The notes: generated by a model not told the origin, from the letters alone. 42,332 nt of DNA from Candidatus Burarchaeum sp. (GCF_030646255.1 NZ_JAUSNF010000041.1:1-42332), one strand, 5' to 3'; positions 17,316 to 27,067 are shown, counted from the stretch's first letter. Made by a program: numbers and translations.

Positions 17316-17633
17316 ATGTCGAAGCTGAACAGCCTGGAGGTAGGAAAATTCGTTGTTTTCTGGAAAACGGGAGGAGATCATCTTGCGTTCATGACCGAAG
17401 ATTCAATATTGGAAATGCCGCCAAAGGGGAAGCGCAATGGAGAGCAGATAATACTGGCGCAAATAAGTTCTGACGGAATATTTGAAGTCCTGGTCGCATA
17501 TCCAAAACATGCGCGCCGGAATAACGCGGGAAGGCTGTTGAGGTATGATTTGACGGGTGAAGTGCCGAAACGCATTAGAAAGAAGCCTGAAGGATTCTGT
17601 CTGAACACTCAGGAGACGCACGTGAAAAATTAA
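17316..17633 (+). CDS. Hypothetical protein
   Basis: 105-aa ORF; the frame is open upstream to ~17190 without a start codon. Confidence 0.5.
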   Translation: MSKLNSLEVGKFVVFWKTGGDHLAFMTEDSILEMPPKGKRNGEQIILAQISSDGIFEVLVAYPKHARRNNAGRLLRYDLTGEVPKRIRKKPEGFCLNTQETHVKN

Positions 17634-17769
17634 GGAAGGACTAGTCCTGCACCTTGTGCTCGCCGCGGAAGCCGTAGATTTTCTTCTTCCGGTTACGCCT
17701 GTGTCCGCCCAAACCAATCGCCAAACCTATTATAAAACCGCGCCCTATTTAAACCCACTCGGTGCGTGG

Positions 17770-18387
17770 ATGGCGGGGCTGACGCTTGACGAGGGCAAGA
17801 AGCTGATTGCGATAGCGCGCGCCTCGATTTTGCGCTACATGAAGGAGCGCAAGCCTGCCGACGTGTCCGGCTCGCCCGCGCGGCTCATGGAGAAAAGCGG
17901 CGCATTCGTCACGCTTGAAACTTACCCCGAGAAGGAGCTGCGCGGCTGCATAGGCTTCATAATGGCCGTGAAGCCCTTGGCGCAGACTGTTGCAGATTGC
18001 GCGGTCAGCGCGGCTGTGGGCGACCCGCGCTTCATGGCAGTTAATGAGAAGGAGCTGGACTCGCTGGTGGTTGAAGTTAGCGTGCTCACTCCGCTCATGA
18101 AAATCGGGGTCGAGAAGCCCGAGCATTATGCCAAGGCAGTGCAAGTTGGCAAGCACGGCCTCTATATAGAGGATGGATATTACAGCGGGCTTTTGCTGCC
18201 CCAGGTGCCCGTAGAGCAGGGCTGGGATGCGCGCGAGTTCCTTTCGCAGACGTGCGTGAAGGCAGGCATGCCGCCGAATGCATGGCAGGGCAAGCGCACA
18301 GGTGTTTATACTTTCGAGGCCCAGATATTCAGCGAGAAGACGCCCAGGGGCGAGGTTTTCGAGAAGAAGCTGAAGTGCAAGGTTTGA
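17770..18387 (+). CDS. AMMECR1 domain protein
   Basis: 'LRGCIGFIMAVKPLAQTVADCAVSAAVGDPRF', 'GLLLPQVPVEQGWDAREFLSQTCVKAGMPPNAW'. Confidence 0.93.
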   Translation: MAGLTLDEGKKLIAIARASILRYMKERKPADVSGSPARLMEKSGAFVTLETYPEKELRGCIGFIMAVKPLAQTVADCAVSAAVGDPRFMAVNEKELDSLVVEVSVLTPLMKIGVEKPEHYAKAVQVGKHGLYIEDGYYSGLLLPQVPVEQGWDAREFLSQTCVKAGMPPNAWQGKRTGVYTFEAQIFSEKTPRGEVFEKKLKCKV

Positions 18388-18389
18388 TC

Positions 18390-19184
18390 ATGGCAAAAGT
18401 TGCGAAGGTTGGAGGGAAGCTGGCGCTTGTGCTGCCTGACAGCGTGAGCGGAGAAATGGGGCTGAAGGAAGGCGATGAGCTGGCGCTTCACGAGTTGAGT
18501 GCTGGTGCTTATGCAATCACGCGGAAGGGCGCGCAGATTGGGCGCGAGGTTGATGAGCAGGCTGGCGAGGGCGCGGCAAAAGGCGGGCTTGATGACGCAG
18601 CTCTTCGCGTCCTGCGCAAGCTCGAGTCCATAAGGTTTGAGCAGCGCACGCCCAAGCAGGTTGGCGAAATCATGACGAGCGCCGAGAGGCAGGTGCTCGA
18701 TGCGCTTGTCGAAAATAAAATCATCGGGTTCTTCAAGAGCGCCAAGTACAAGGATGGCGTTTACAACATACCGAAGGACATTTACGAGCTTGTGCGGGGC
18801 GGTGGAAAAAAAGTAGTTGCCGAAGTTCCAGCTTCTTCTGCCTATACTAATCCTGAAGAGTCGCTGGAGAAACTTGGCTACACAATTGTGGAGCGCGAGC
18901 AGGATGCCAAGATGCTTTCCGAGAAGCTCAACCCGCAGATAAAGAGCGGCGAGCTGATGGGCGTGCGGGGCTTTGACAGTCGCTTCTACCTTGCGCGCAA
19001 GGGCTTCTACATTGCCATCAGCGAGCGGCTCGAGAAGGCCATGCGCGGGAAGAAGAACCGCACTGCCGCTGAAATTGCAAAGGATGCAAAGGTGAAGGAG
19101 GACGAGTGCTCGGTCGTGCTCAACCTCATGCGCGAGGAAGGCGAGGTGCTGGAGAAGAAGCGCGGCACCTACGAGCTTGCGTGA
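18390..19184 (+). CDS. AbrB-like N-terminal domain plus helical/wHTH-like C-terminus
   Basis: 'GGKLALVLPDSVSGEMGLKEGDELALHEL' AbrB-like; 'RTAAEIAKDAKVKEDECSVVLNLMREEGEVLEKKRGTYEL' HTH-like. Confidence 0.6.
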   Translation: MAKVAKVGGKLALVLPDSVSGEMGLKEGDELALHELSAGAYAITRKGAQIGREVDEQAGEGAAKGGLDDAALRVLRKLESIRFEQRTPKQVGEIMTSAERQVLDALVENKIIGFFKSAKYKDGVYNIPKDIYELVRGGGKKVVAEVPASSAYTNPEESLEKLGYTIVEREQDAKMLSEKLNPQIKSGELMGVRGFDSRFYLARKGFYIAISERLEKAMRGKKNRTAAEIAKDAKVKEDECSVVLNLMREEGEVLEKKRGTYELA

Positions 19185-19230
19185 GGCTGCGGGAAGCGCG
19201 GCACTTACGAGCTTGCGTGGATAACTGCGG
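19157..19230 (+). repeat. 36-bp-period tandem duplication spanning the stop codon of the upstream CDS
   Basis: GAAGCGCGGCACCTACGAGCTTGCGTG at 19157 and GAAGCGCGGCACTTACGAGCTTGCGTG at 19193. Confidence 0.9.
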
Positions 19231-19256
19231 GCGCCGGAATGCGGCACGTCAACTGA

Positions 19257-20918
19257 TTAGATGTATTCCTCGCAGAGAGCATCCTGGCTTGGTTGGCCTA
19301 GCGTGCCCTGCAAGGATGTGCATTGGACCAGCCCCGCCTTTGGAAGAGGCCCACTCATGTCAATCCAACTGAGCTGCCCCGTAATCTCATACAGCGAGGA
19401 GGCTGGATAGCTGCATTGGTAGGGCGGCGCCGTAAGCCCTGTGCCGGAAACAGGAGACCAGACTTCATCCGGATTGCTATAGTCTCCATCACAAAAAAGT
19501 TGAGCTTCTGTATCGGGTTCGGCATTTTGATATTCTATGTGGGCGATCACATTATCGCTGCCTTCGCTATCTTTCACCACCTGGCAAGTTGGAAATGCGG
19601 AAGTGCATGCAACATCCATCGGGCAGGGCACATCCGTTGCCCCGGATTTTACGTATCCCGTGACTGTGTGCAGGCCCACGCCGCTTAAGGTGCAGCTTCC
19701 TGAAGCTGGCGCCTCGGTGCCGCCGGCATAACCCGTGCTAGTGCCGGAAAGCTGGTTGAAGTTATACTCCGCCGGAAGGACGGAATCGCAATCTATGCGG
19801 GAGTTTTGGTTCGCGGCAACCAGGTCCTTGTAATCCAGGGTGACTGAAACCGGGTTGTCGCAGTTTACTTGCGGAGTTTCGTCTCCAGCTATGGACAGCT
19901 TGCATTCGGCCGGGGCTGCGCAGTCTTGCGCATTGAACGTAAGCTCGGTGCCTTGCAGCAGGATGTTTTCTGCCAGGGGGTAGCTGTCTTTGTAGAAGCG
20001 GAACGTACCTAGGTCACTACGCGTATAGACGCCACACTGCTTGATATATAGGTCAGTGCGGAATTTTTTTACTCCCGGGGAGCTGAGCGCTATATTCTTC
20101 GAAGCTAGGTTGATTTGCGCCTGCGCGCCGTTTCCTTCCATAGGTATGGTTGCCTTGAGCACATCCACGCCCGTAGTGGTTTCGTAAATCCTCACGTCGC
20201 CCTTGCAGACAACGACACCAGTCATGGCGCCTTGCTGGCAGGTCTTCCACAATGGGGGCGCAGTGGCCGGGCGCGGGCCTTGCACGAGCGCGCCCGTATA
20301 ATCCCAAAGGCCAATCAGGTTGTTCGGCTCGTCTGTGCAGTAACACCACTTGGGAGGAACGCACGCATTGGGCGGGTTGTAGAACTCAGGACCAATATTC
20401 GTTTGCTTGATGTAGGTTACCGGCGCTGCATACAGTGTAGTTAGGAAACCGTTCAGCGTTCCGGCGGCTGCGCCTGAAACGCGGCAGATTAAGGGCGAAT
20501 CATACGTGGTGGCCGTGGAATAGATTGGGACGCCGTCGAGTTGGTCGGTTTCAGGAAGCCATGCAACGGGCGGATGGCCGAGGTAGGCGCGCCATGTGCC
20601 CGGATCAATGGCAAAAAGTCCGCCCGCAGTCGGCGTGACAGTAATTTCCATTCCTGACTGCCAGCAGACGTCTTCATTTTGCATGATCTCCTGATTGTTT
20701 GCCGCTTCGTCATATTTTGCATCAACCGTGCCGCTGATGTCGCCATGCAGATACTGCCAGCTTGCGCCTTGCGCTGCGCAGCGGTAAGATAAGACGGCCG
20801 GCGGCGTTGTTTGCTGGCCCACATTGGCAGAAACTAACGGCAGGAGGAACAGCAAAGCTGCAAGGGCTAACGCGCCTTTTGCCATGCGCAGATTGTGCCC
20901 GAGGTGCCTTAAATACAT
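19257..20918 (-). CDS. Secreted Cys-rich surface protein
   Basis: Signal peptide 'LALAALLFLLPLVSA' and many Cys pairs. Confidence 0.65.
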   Translation of the reverse strand: MYLRHLGHNLRMAKGALALAALLFLLPLVSANVGQQTTPPAVLSYRCAAQGASWQYLHGDISGTVDAKYDEAANNQEIMQNEDVCWQSGMEITVTPTAGGLFAIDPGTWRAYLGHPPVAWLPETDQLDGVPIYSTATTYDSPLICRVSGAAAGTLNGFLTTLYAAPVTYIKQTNIGPEFYNPPNACVPPKWCYCTDEPNNLIGLWDYTGALVQGPRPATAPPLWKTCQQGAMTGVVVCKGDVRIYETTTGVDVLKATIPMEGNGAQAQINLASKNIALSSPGVKKFRTDLYIKQCGVYTRSDLGTFRFYKDSYPLAENILLQGTELTFNAQDCAAPAECKLSIAGDETPQVNCDNPVSVTLDYKDLVAANQNSRIDCDSVLPAEYNFNQLSGTSTGYAGGTEAPASGSCTLSGVGLHTVTGYVKSGATDVPCPMDVACTSAFPTCQVVKDSEGSDNVIAHIEYQNAEPDTEAQLFCDGDYSNPDEVWSPVSGTGLTAPPYQCSYPASSLYEITGQLSWIDMSGPLPKAGLVQCTSLQGTLGQPSQDALCEEYI

Positions 20919-20930
20919 TCTCTCACGTGC

Positions 20931-22616
20931 TCACTGGGGTTTCCGCTTGAACATCTTTATCGTGTAAAGCGTCAGCGCTATGAGCGCGACTGCAAGGACT
21001 CCGGCAAACAAAAGGGCGAAAGGCGAAATGGATGAGAGCGGCCCTTGCGGAGGCTTGGGAGGCTGCGCGGGAGGAGTTGTGGGCGGTGCCTGCAGAACAT
21101 AGGGCGTGCTGTTCGCATTCGTGGCGGCCAGGCCATAGGTGCTTTCGCGCACGCTTATCACGTAGCCGCCCGCAGGTGCGGCAAACTCGCCGCTCATCTT
21201 GCCGGTTATCTTGCTAATCAGGGAATTGACAGTCTTGTTGTCCTTGTCCATTAGCGTTACTGCAACCCTGCCCGCAAGCGGCTGGCCTTTTGCATCTGCA
21301 AGCGAAATCCTGTAAGTCACCTTGCCCGCGCGCACCGAGCTTTCAACTGCGAGGACATTGGGCTGCTCGAGATTATCTGCGGCATAGTGCAGCTCGCTCA
21401 CGTCCATGAGCGTGCCGCCGGGCGTGAGAAGCATGAGCCGGAGCGTGAGCTCGCCGGCGCCTTCTTGCGGCGTGAAGTCAAAGACCGCATCTGAAGGCGC
21501 GGGCGTGAGCGAGAGCACGCGCGAGTCTTCGTACACTGGCGTGCCGTTTGCGGCAGTGCCGGAAGCCAGCAGGAGCCGGACCTCGGCATTGACTGGAGAG
21601 CCCGATGTGGGCGAGGAAGTGCCGAGCTCGGTGATGACTGAGAAGCAGGTGGAAACTTTCGCAGGCCTTTCGGCTATCAGCGGGAAGGGCAGCACGCCTG
21701 CAAACCTTATGCCCGACAGGCCGCCCCTTACGGGTATGCGCACGAGCAGCAGGCTGCGGCCATTGCCCTTGCTAAGCTGCGCATCGAACATGTATGCGCC
21801 TGATGGAAGAGCTCCGATGGGAAATGAAATGTGCCTTGTCTCATTCGCGCTCATGGCAAGTTGGCTGCTGCCGCGTATTGCATTGGCGCTGCTGATGCGC
21901 CCTGCGAGAGCGGAATCCTGCGGTATGCTGCCTGCGAACAGGAGGCGCTCGAGCCATGCATGCTTCACTGCGTCCCACACATAGAGCTTGTAGGCGAGGC
22001 TGACGTCGCCCGCAGCGCCGTTATTCGAGATGTTGAACTCGAGCGAGATGTTTGTGCCGGGCTCCTGCTCTATCAGGCTGTTTATGTTTATCGGGTTGTA
22101 TGGCTCGCCCGAGAGGAGGATTGACGAGCGGTCGATAAATGCATAGTTTGGCTTCTCATCAGTAAGCGTGAAATAAGTTGCTCCCGGGCTCGAGTCCTCG
22201 ATGAGCGTGCTTCCGCCTGTATTGAATTCGCCCGAGTGCATGAATGCCTGCACCGCATATTCGCCTGGCGGCAGGCCTTGCGGCAGGTTGCGCGCAAAGG
22301 AGATGCGCTTTGATGCCTTGGGGGCGAGCTGGAATGTTTCGTCAAGCGCAAACTCGCCCACGACATCGCTGCCAAAACCCGCAGCCGACCTGCGCGCCAC
22401 CTGCAGGGTGAGCACTGATTCGGGAAGGGGATAATCAAGGGAATTTGCCAGGATGAACGAGCCTTCGAGCGTCTCGCCCGCTGCATATGTGCTTTTCGAA
22501 AGCCCGAAGTCAGAAACTTTAGCTGCATTGAAAAAGTCAGGGCATGCCGCAAATGAAAGGGAGGCGAGTGATGTGAATACCGCAAAGCACAAGAGCAAAC
22601 TTGAAAAGTGGGCCAT
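20931..22616 (-). CDS. Cell-surface protein, signal peptide and C-terminal TM anchor
   Basis: N-terminal signal peptide, beta-rich repeats, Pro-rich stalk, C-terminal TM plus KRKPQ. Confidence 0.7.
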   Translation of the reverse strand: MAHFSSLLLCFAVFTSLASLSFAACPDFFNAAKVSDFGLSKSTYAAGETLEGSFILANSLDYPLPESVLTLQVARRSAAGFGSDVVGEFALDETFQLAPKASKRISFARNLPQGLPPGEYAVQAFMHSGEFNTGGSTLIEDSSPGATYFTLTDEKPNYAFIDRSSILLSGEPYNPININSLIEQEPGTNISLEFNISNNGAAGDVSLAYKLYVWDAVKHAWLERLLFAGSIPQDSALAGRISSANAIRGSSQLAMSANETRHISFPIGALPSGAYMFDAQLSKGNGRSLLLVRIPVRGGLSGIRFAGVLPFPLIAERPAKVSTCFSVITELGTSSPTSGSPVNAEVRLLLASGTAANGTPVYEDSRVLSLTPAPSDAVFDFTPQEGAGELTLRLMLLTPGGTLMDVSELHYAADNLEQPNVLAVESSVRAGKVTYRISLADAKGQPLAGRVAVTLMDKDNKTVNSLISKITGKMSGEFAAPAGGYVISVRESTYGLAATNANSTPYVLQAPPTTPPAQPPKPPQGPLSSISPFALLFAGVLAVALIALTLYTIKMFKRKPQ

Positions 22617-22634
22617 GCTGGTGCATCTCGCAGA

Positions 22635-22651
22635 TTCTTTATATATATTAC
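22635..22651 (-). promoter_or_regulatory. Archaeal TATA box upstream of the 20931-22616 gene
   Basis: TTTATATATATTA ~20-30 nt upstream of the start on the minus strand. Confidence 0.5.
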
Positions 22652-22684
22652 TCGGCGCGGCGCTTGGGCCGGCATGCAGCTGGC

Positions 22685-25600
22685 CTAGAACCTGCCCAGC
22701 GCAGTCGGATTGTTAAGCAGGAATATGTTCAGCGCATTTTCAGTTGCAGCGTCAAACCTTCCGGTTTCCTCGATTTTCAGTATCCTCTGCATCTGTTTTA
22801 CAGACTCCTCAGTGCGCGCGTCAAACGCGTTGCTGGAAGTGTCGAGCTGCTCGTCGCCATAATAGTTCATGAACTGGTTCAGGAGTTCCTTGAGCCGCAC
22901 GACCCGCTCACCCTGCGCGCCAGGGCCCAGCTCAGTTACCGCACCTGTTTCCACTATGGGTTCTGGTGCAGGCGCAGAAACCGCCGGTCTCTCAGTTGTC
23001 TCTGGTGAAGTTGTGCCGCCTGCCACCGGTGCAAGCGGAACCGTGCCACCAGTTTCCTGTGCTGCTCCGCCGCGTATTACCACCGGGTTCTGCTGCTGCA
23101 TCCAGGCTGAAAGCTCGCCAAAGGTCGAAGTGTCCTGAAGCGAGCTGAAGGTTGTGCCAAATGCATTGGTCACGTTGAACTGCTGCATGGTCGTAAGCAC
23201 ATTCTCGGTCGGGTCCCACTCGCCCTCAATCCTGCGGAAGGTTATGTGGCCGGACTGGATGGCGCTGACCAGCTGCTGGATGTCGTCATGGGACCAGAGG
23301 CTGAATATCACCATCATTGAGGCAAAGTTCTCGGCATTGAGCACCACGTGCATATCCTCGGGGTCTGATAGCCATACGCCCATGTTCGCCACGTCCGAAT
23401 GGAACCGGTTAATCGCAACTTCCACGTAACGCGTCGGGCTTTCGCGCAGCGAATGGCCCTCGGCATCCAGCCTGTCAAGCTCGCCTTCATAGAATTTCAT
23501 GCCGCCGAGCCTCAGGGTGTCGTTAAGCGGCTTTGCAACAGCCGTGGCCCCCTCGTAGTCCGCTATTGCCGCAGCCGCAGAGTCGAGTTCTGCCGGCCTA
23601 TTTTCACCGGTCAGCCCCTCGCGCTCGGCCACGTGCTCCAGTATATAATAGATCGTCAGGTTTGACTGGAAGTCTTTTCTCAGCTGGTCGCGCACCGCAG
23701 TATTTGACAGGTCTGGGCCATCGGGACCGGCATTCTCCAGCTCCGCGGTCTGCGCCTTAAGGCCGGGTATGAGCGTGCGGTTTATGTAATCCGCGTAGTA
23801 GCCTTCAAAAGTACCATGGGCTATCGCGCCGTGCGGGTCTATGAGGCCCAGGAGCGGTATGGCCGACAGTATCTGGTTGATGTTGCTTTCGCGCCTCACC
23901 TCGCCCCGTGAAGACATGTAGATCACTTCAGGGTTCAGGAATTCCACGCCCGGCAGGTTGCCAACGAAGTCGGTCCTGGCCTCCTCGAGGTTCATGTAGA
24001 ATTTTTTCATTGTCTTGCCCGCCATGAACACCTGGCCGAGGTTTGTGCCGAAGCTTGCGAGCGCGGATGTGAGCGGCTCGCCCGGGATGTAGGTGAATGT
24101 CTGGCCTTCCACCCGCAGGCTCGTTATGCCGAAGTTGCCTCCGCTGAAGCCCAGCTGCACGCCCCAGTCCTTGTCGCTGTTGAAAGGTATGAAGGCTGCG
24201 CCTGAAATGGGCGAGTCCGGGCTGAGCAGGTTGATGCCGACGCTCGCCTGCAGCCCGCCTGTCTTGAAGCCCAGGCCCACAGGCAGATAGAGGTTGCCGT
24301 TCGCATAGTCCACGAGCAGGCTGGCCGAGCCGCTGAATGCCTTGTCCCTGTCCGTGCCAACCTGCAGGCCGTAGCTCGCGCCCGGCCCGATGCCTGATAT
24401 GAGCGAGAAGTTCTTGTTGAGCTGCGCCTCCACCTGCGCATAAATATCGCGCTTCTTCCTGTCCGCCACGCTTGCAATGTCCACGGGCTTGCCGTCCTCG
24501 CCCAGTATGTAAGTGGCGGTCGTCTGCTTGCCTATTGTCTCGCCCATAGTTACGCTGACGTTTTCCAGCACGCCGCTTCCAAGGCTGCCGAGGCCGACTG
24601 TGAATAGCGGCACGTATGTGCGGGTCGTGGTTGCAAGCTCAAGCGTGCCCTGCGTCGGGGTCGCAGTCCATTCGAATTCCGGGTCTATGATGCCCATTGT
24701 CTTCTCGAAAATGTCATTGCTGCTGCGGTCGCCCCTCATGCTGGAGCCCGGCACAAGGCCTGCCCTGAAGCCCGCCTCTATTGCGGCCCTGAACTCGTCC
24801 ATGCTTATGTTGGGCGCGCCCGAACCAATGTAAAGTTTATAGGCCTCGTCGTAATTGAAGTTTGCAATCGCGCCATCCGGCCCCTCTATGATGCCGTTCT
24901 GCAGTATGTTTGTGGCAGTGGTCTCGCCGCCCAGGAGCGTGAGCATGTCAGCGCCTGCGGAGAACACGCGCTTGCCGGCCTCGGTCTGGCCGGTTATCCG
25001 CTGCTCCACGCGGTTCGCGCCGAAGAGCAATAGCATGTTCTCGAAGTTCCGCCCGCTCCCTAGCTCCACGTCCGCAATGCCCGCCCTGTGCTCCACCGCA
25101 ATGATGCCCGTGCCTGCCTCGAAATTCACCGCAGTAACCTGGCTCAAGGCAAAGTCGGTGTCCATGAAAATGCGGGCGACGAGCAGCTTCAATTGTTGCT
25201 GGTCCTCGGCCGAAAGCTTGGCCAGCGAGAATTTCCCTTCGGAATAGTCCAGGCTGAGGCCCTCGGCCTGCGCCGCATTTTTCAATGCCTCGTGCATGCC
25301 CGGTTCATTGTTAAGGAATATCTCAAGGGCAATCATGCGGCCCCTGTCCTGCTGGCCGGTTGTAATGGTATCAAGGCGGGCGGCATTCCAAAGGCGCTGA
25401 AGCTCGGCCTGAGGCAGGCCGTTCAATGTGAATCTGCCGTCGGAATTCATGATGGTTGGAAACTGGGCGAGAATGCTGTCGTAGATTGCGCCCGCCCGCT
25501 CGTCGCTTTGCCGCTGATCGGCCATCATATTCAGAAGGTTCTCGAGTATGACACGGTCGACCTGAGTTCCATAGGGCTTCAGCATCTGGTCAAGGTAGTA

Positions 25601-26917
25601 TGTATCAACTGTACCGAACTGCGCGCTTGAAAGGAGCTGGCCGTCAGGACTGGCAACGCGCACGGTCGGATACTGGACTTCGGTCTCGACCTTGGCCGTT
25701 ACCTGCACCGCAAGCCCATAGAGGTCGTGGTAGCGCAAGTCAATATTGTCCAAGATGCCAGTCTGAACGGTCATGTCCTGCTGTCCAGTTATCAGGCTGC
25801 CCAAATCGCGCATGATGGCGCTCCATGTCTGCGCAGCAAAAGTTTCGGTTTCGGCATTGTCGGTTGCCTTTGCAGTGAGGTGCGCAAAGCCTGCGGTGGC
25901 AATTGTGGCGCCCAGCATGTTGCCTATGAGTTTCCTGAAGCCCGCAGTTCCGACTATCAGGTCCTCGCTTCCGAGTTCCTGTGTGTTGGGCAATGGGTTT
26001 GTTATGCGCTCGGCCGTGAAGGCAAAGTCTTCGGCATCCATGCGGCCCATCTGCAGTACGAGCCCGCCGATGTCGCCATATGCAAGGCCGAGGCCGGTGG
26101 CATTTGCCGGTAGCCGCTCCAGCATTGCCCTTCCATACTCCGTGTCCTGGACCGATGAGAAAAGGTTGTCGTGCCCGAGCATGAACTCGCGCCTCGTAGG
26201 GTCGGCTTCTCCGAACATGCCGCCGATTGCCGATAGGTACCATTTGGCCGCATCGGAATCGGCAGTCCAGCCCCCGCCTATATCAGGGCCTGCCAGGCCC
26301 GTTATGTAATCAAAATAGCGCCTGTCGCTGCTTATCAGGTTCGTAAGCCGCTCAAGAAGCACAGGGTCGTTGGCTACGTAACTCTGGACTGCAAGGCCGA
26401 CAATGGTCTGCTCCTGAGCATTGAATTCCCACGGCTTCTGCTCAATCCCGAGGTTCATCCTGTTGTTCATAGGCTCGGCATACTCGTCAAGCCAGAACTG
26501 CGCGAGCGCGTTCTGCCGCGCCTGGCCTTCCCCCAAATTCTCATCAACGGACACGCCATTGTGCCGCTCATAAAGCGTTGCAAGAAAAGGCTCGATGAAG
26601 AAAATGTTTGCCTGGTCCCGCTCAAGGACTTCCACGTTCACGGTCCTCATCAGGTTCCTCCAGTTTATCGTGCCCCTGCTGTCGCAGATATCCTCGTGGA
26701 GCGTGAGGTAGCCGGCCATGTCCATGAGCGCAATGTTGTCGCCGTAGTGGCCGCGCAGGTAGTCCTGTATGGGCTTGTTGGCATTCGGGTCCTTGTCCCA
26801 GCCCATCTGCCGCATGACTTCATTGGCAATGCGCGGGTCCAGCTGCTTGTGCCCATCATCCTTATGGGGGGCGGGAAGTTGGACTTCGGGGCCGTTCATG
26901 GAAGCATCACTGTCCAT
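22685..26917 (-). CDS. Very large unknown protein with C-terminal peptidoglycan-binding-like domain and barrel-like strand-rich region
   Basis: C-term 'VVRLKELLNQFMNYYGDEQLDTSSNAFDARTEESVKQMQRILKIEETGRFDAATENAL' PG_binding_1-like; start MDSDASMNG follows a TATA box. Confidence 0.7.
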   Translation of the reverse strand: MDSDASMNGPEVQLPAPHKDDGHKQLDPRIANEVMRQMGWDKDPNANKPIQDYLRGHYGDNIALMDMAGYLTLHEDICDSRGTINWRNLMRTVNVEVLERDQANIFFIEPFLATLYERHNGVSVDENLGEGQARQNALAQFWLDEYAEPMNNRMNLGIEQKPWEFNAQEQTIVGLAVQSYVANDPVLLERLTNLISSDRRYFDYITGLAGPDIGGGWTADSDAAKWYLSAIGGMFGEADPTRREFMLGHDNLFSSVQDTEYGRAMLERLPANATGLGLAYGDIGGLVLQMGRMDAEDFAFTAERITNPLPNTQELGSEDLIVGTAGFRKLIGNMLGATIATAGFAHLTAKATDNAETETFAAQTWSAIMRDLGSLITGQQDMTVQTGILDNIDLRYHDLYGLAVQVTAKVETEVQYPTVRVASPDGQLLSSAQFGTVDTYYLDQMLKPYGTQVDRVILENLLNMMADQRQSDERAGAIYDSILAQFPTIMNSDGRFTLNGLPQAELQRLWNAARLDTITTGQQDRGRMIALEIFLNNEPGMHEALKNAAQAEGLSLDYSEGKFSLAKLSAEDQQQLKLLVARIFMDTDFALSQVTAVNFEAGTGIIAVEHRAGIADVELGSGRNFENMLLLFGANRVEQRITGQTEAGKRVFSAGADMLTLLGGETTATNILQNGIIEGPDGAIANFNYDEAYKLYIGSGAPNISMDEFRAAIEAGFRAGLVPGSSMRGDRSSNDIFEKTMGIIDPEFEWTATPTQGTLELATTTRTYVPLFTVGLGSLGSGVLENVSVTMGETIGKQTTATYILGEDGKPVDIASVADRKKRDIYAQVEAQLNKNFSLISGIGPGASYGLQVGTDRDKAFSGSASLLVDYANGNLYLPVGLGFKTGGLQASVGINLLSPDSPISGAAFIPFNSDKDWGVQLGFSGGNFGITSLRVEGQTFTYIPGEPLTSALASFGTNLGQVFMAGKTMKKFYMNLEEARTDFVGNLPGVEFLNPEVIYMSSRGEVRRESNINQILSAIPLLGLIDPHGAIAHGTFEGYYADYINRTLIPGLKAQTAELENAGPDGPDLSNTAVRDQLRKDFQSNLTIYYILEHVAEREGLTGENRPAELDSAAAAIADYEGATAVAKPLNDTLRLGGMKFYEGELDRLDAEGHSLRESPTRYVEVAINRFHSDVANMGVWLSDPEDMHVVLNAENFASMMVIFSLWSHDDIQQLVSAIQSGHITFRRIEGEWDPTENVLTTMQQFNVTNAFGTTFSSLQDTSTFGELSAWMQQQNPVVIRGGAAQETGGTVPLAPVAGGTTSPETTERPAVSAPAPEPIVETGAVTELGPGAQGERVVRLKELLNQFMNYYGDEQLDTSSNAFDARTEESVKQMQRILKIEETGRFDAATENALNIFLLNNPTALGRF

Positions 26918-26933
26918 TATTCGGCATGCGGCG

Positions 26934-26946
26934 GTATATAAGCTTA
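26934..26946 (-). promoter_or_regulatory. TATA box for leaderless large gene
   Basis: AAGCTTATATACC ~20-25 nt upstream of ATG 26917 (minus strand). Confidence 0.5.
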
Positions 26947-27004
26947 AGCCCCTAAAACTCGTCGTAGAATGCGGGACGCGCATTGCGGCAGGTTGGCGGT
27001 TGTT

Positions 27005-27067
27005 ATGGTCGTTGTGAAGGATGTCGTGCAGGAAGGCGGACGGGTGTGCGGGTCATGGTCGTTGTAA
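27005..27067 (+). other. 20-aa leader ORF repeating the N-terminus of the following HD-domain gene
   Basis: MVVVKDVVQEGGRVCGSWSL* versus MVVVKDAVHGNI of the main gene; stop lies 10 nt past the main ATG. Confidence 0.6.

Noticed and set aside
17640-17730. Minus-strand basic peptide GLGGHRRNRKKKIYGFRGEHKVQD resembling a tiny ribosomal-type protein
   Set aside because: No convincing start codon or promoter spacing; too short to assign.
18306-19247. 313-aa minus-strand ORF opposite the AbrB-like gene
   Set aside because: The plus-strand frame carries recognisable AbrB/HTH motifs and good coupling to AMMECR1; the antisense frame is Leu/Ala-rich shadow sequence.
22869-26941. Many plus-strand ORFs opposite the large minus-strand gene
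   Set aside because: Typical antisense frames in high-GC coding DNA; no family motifs or ribosome sites.
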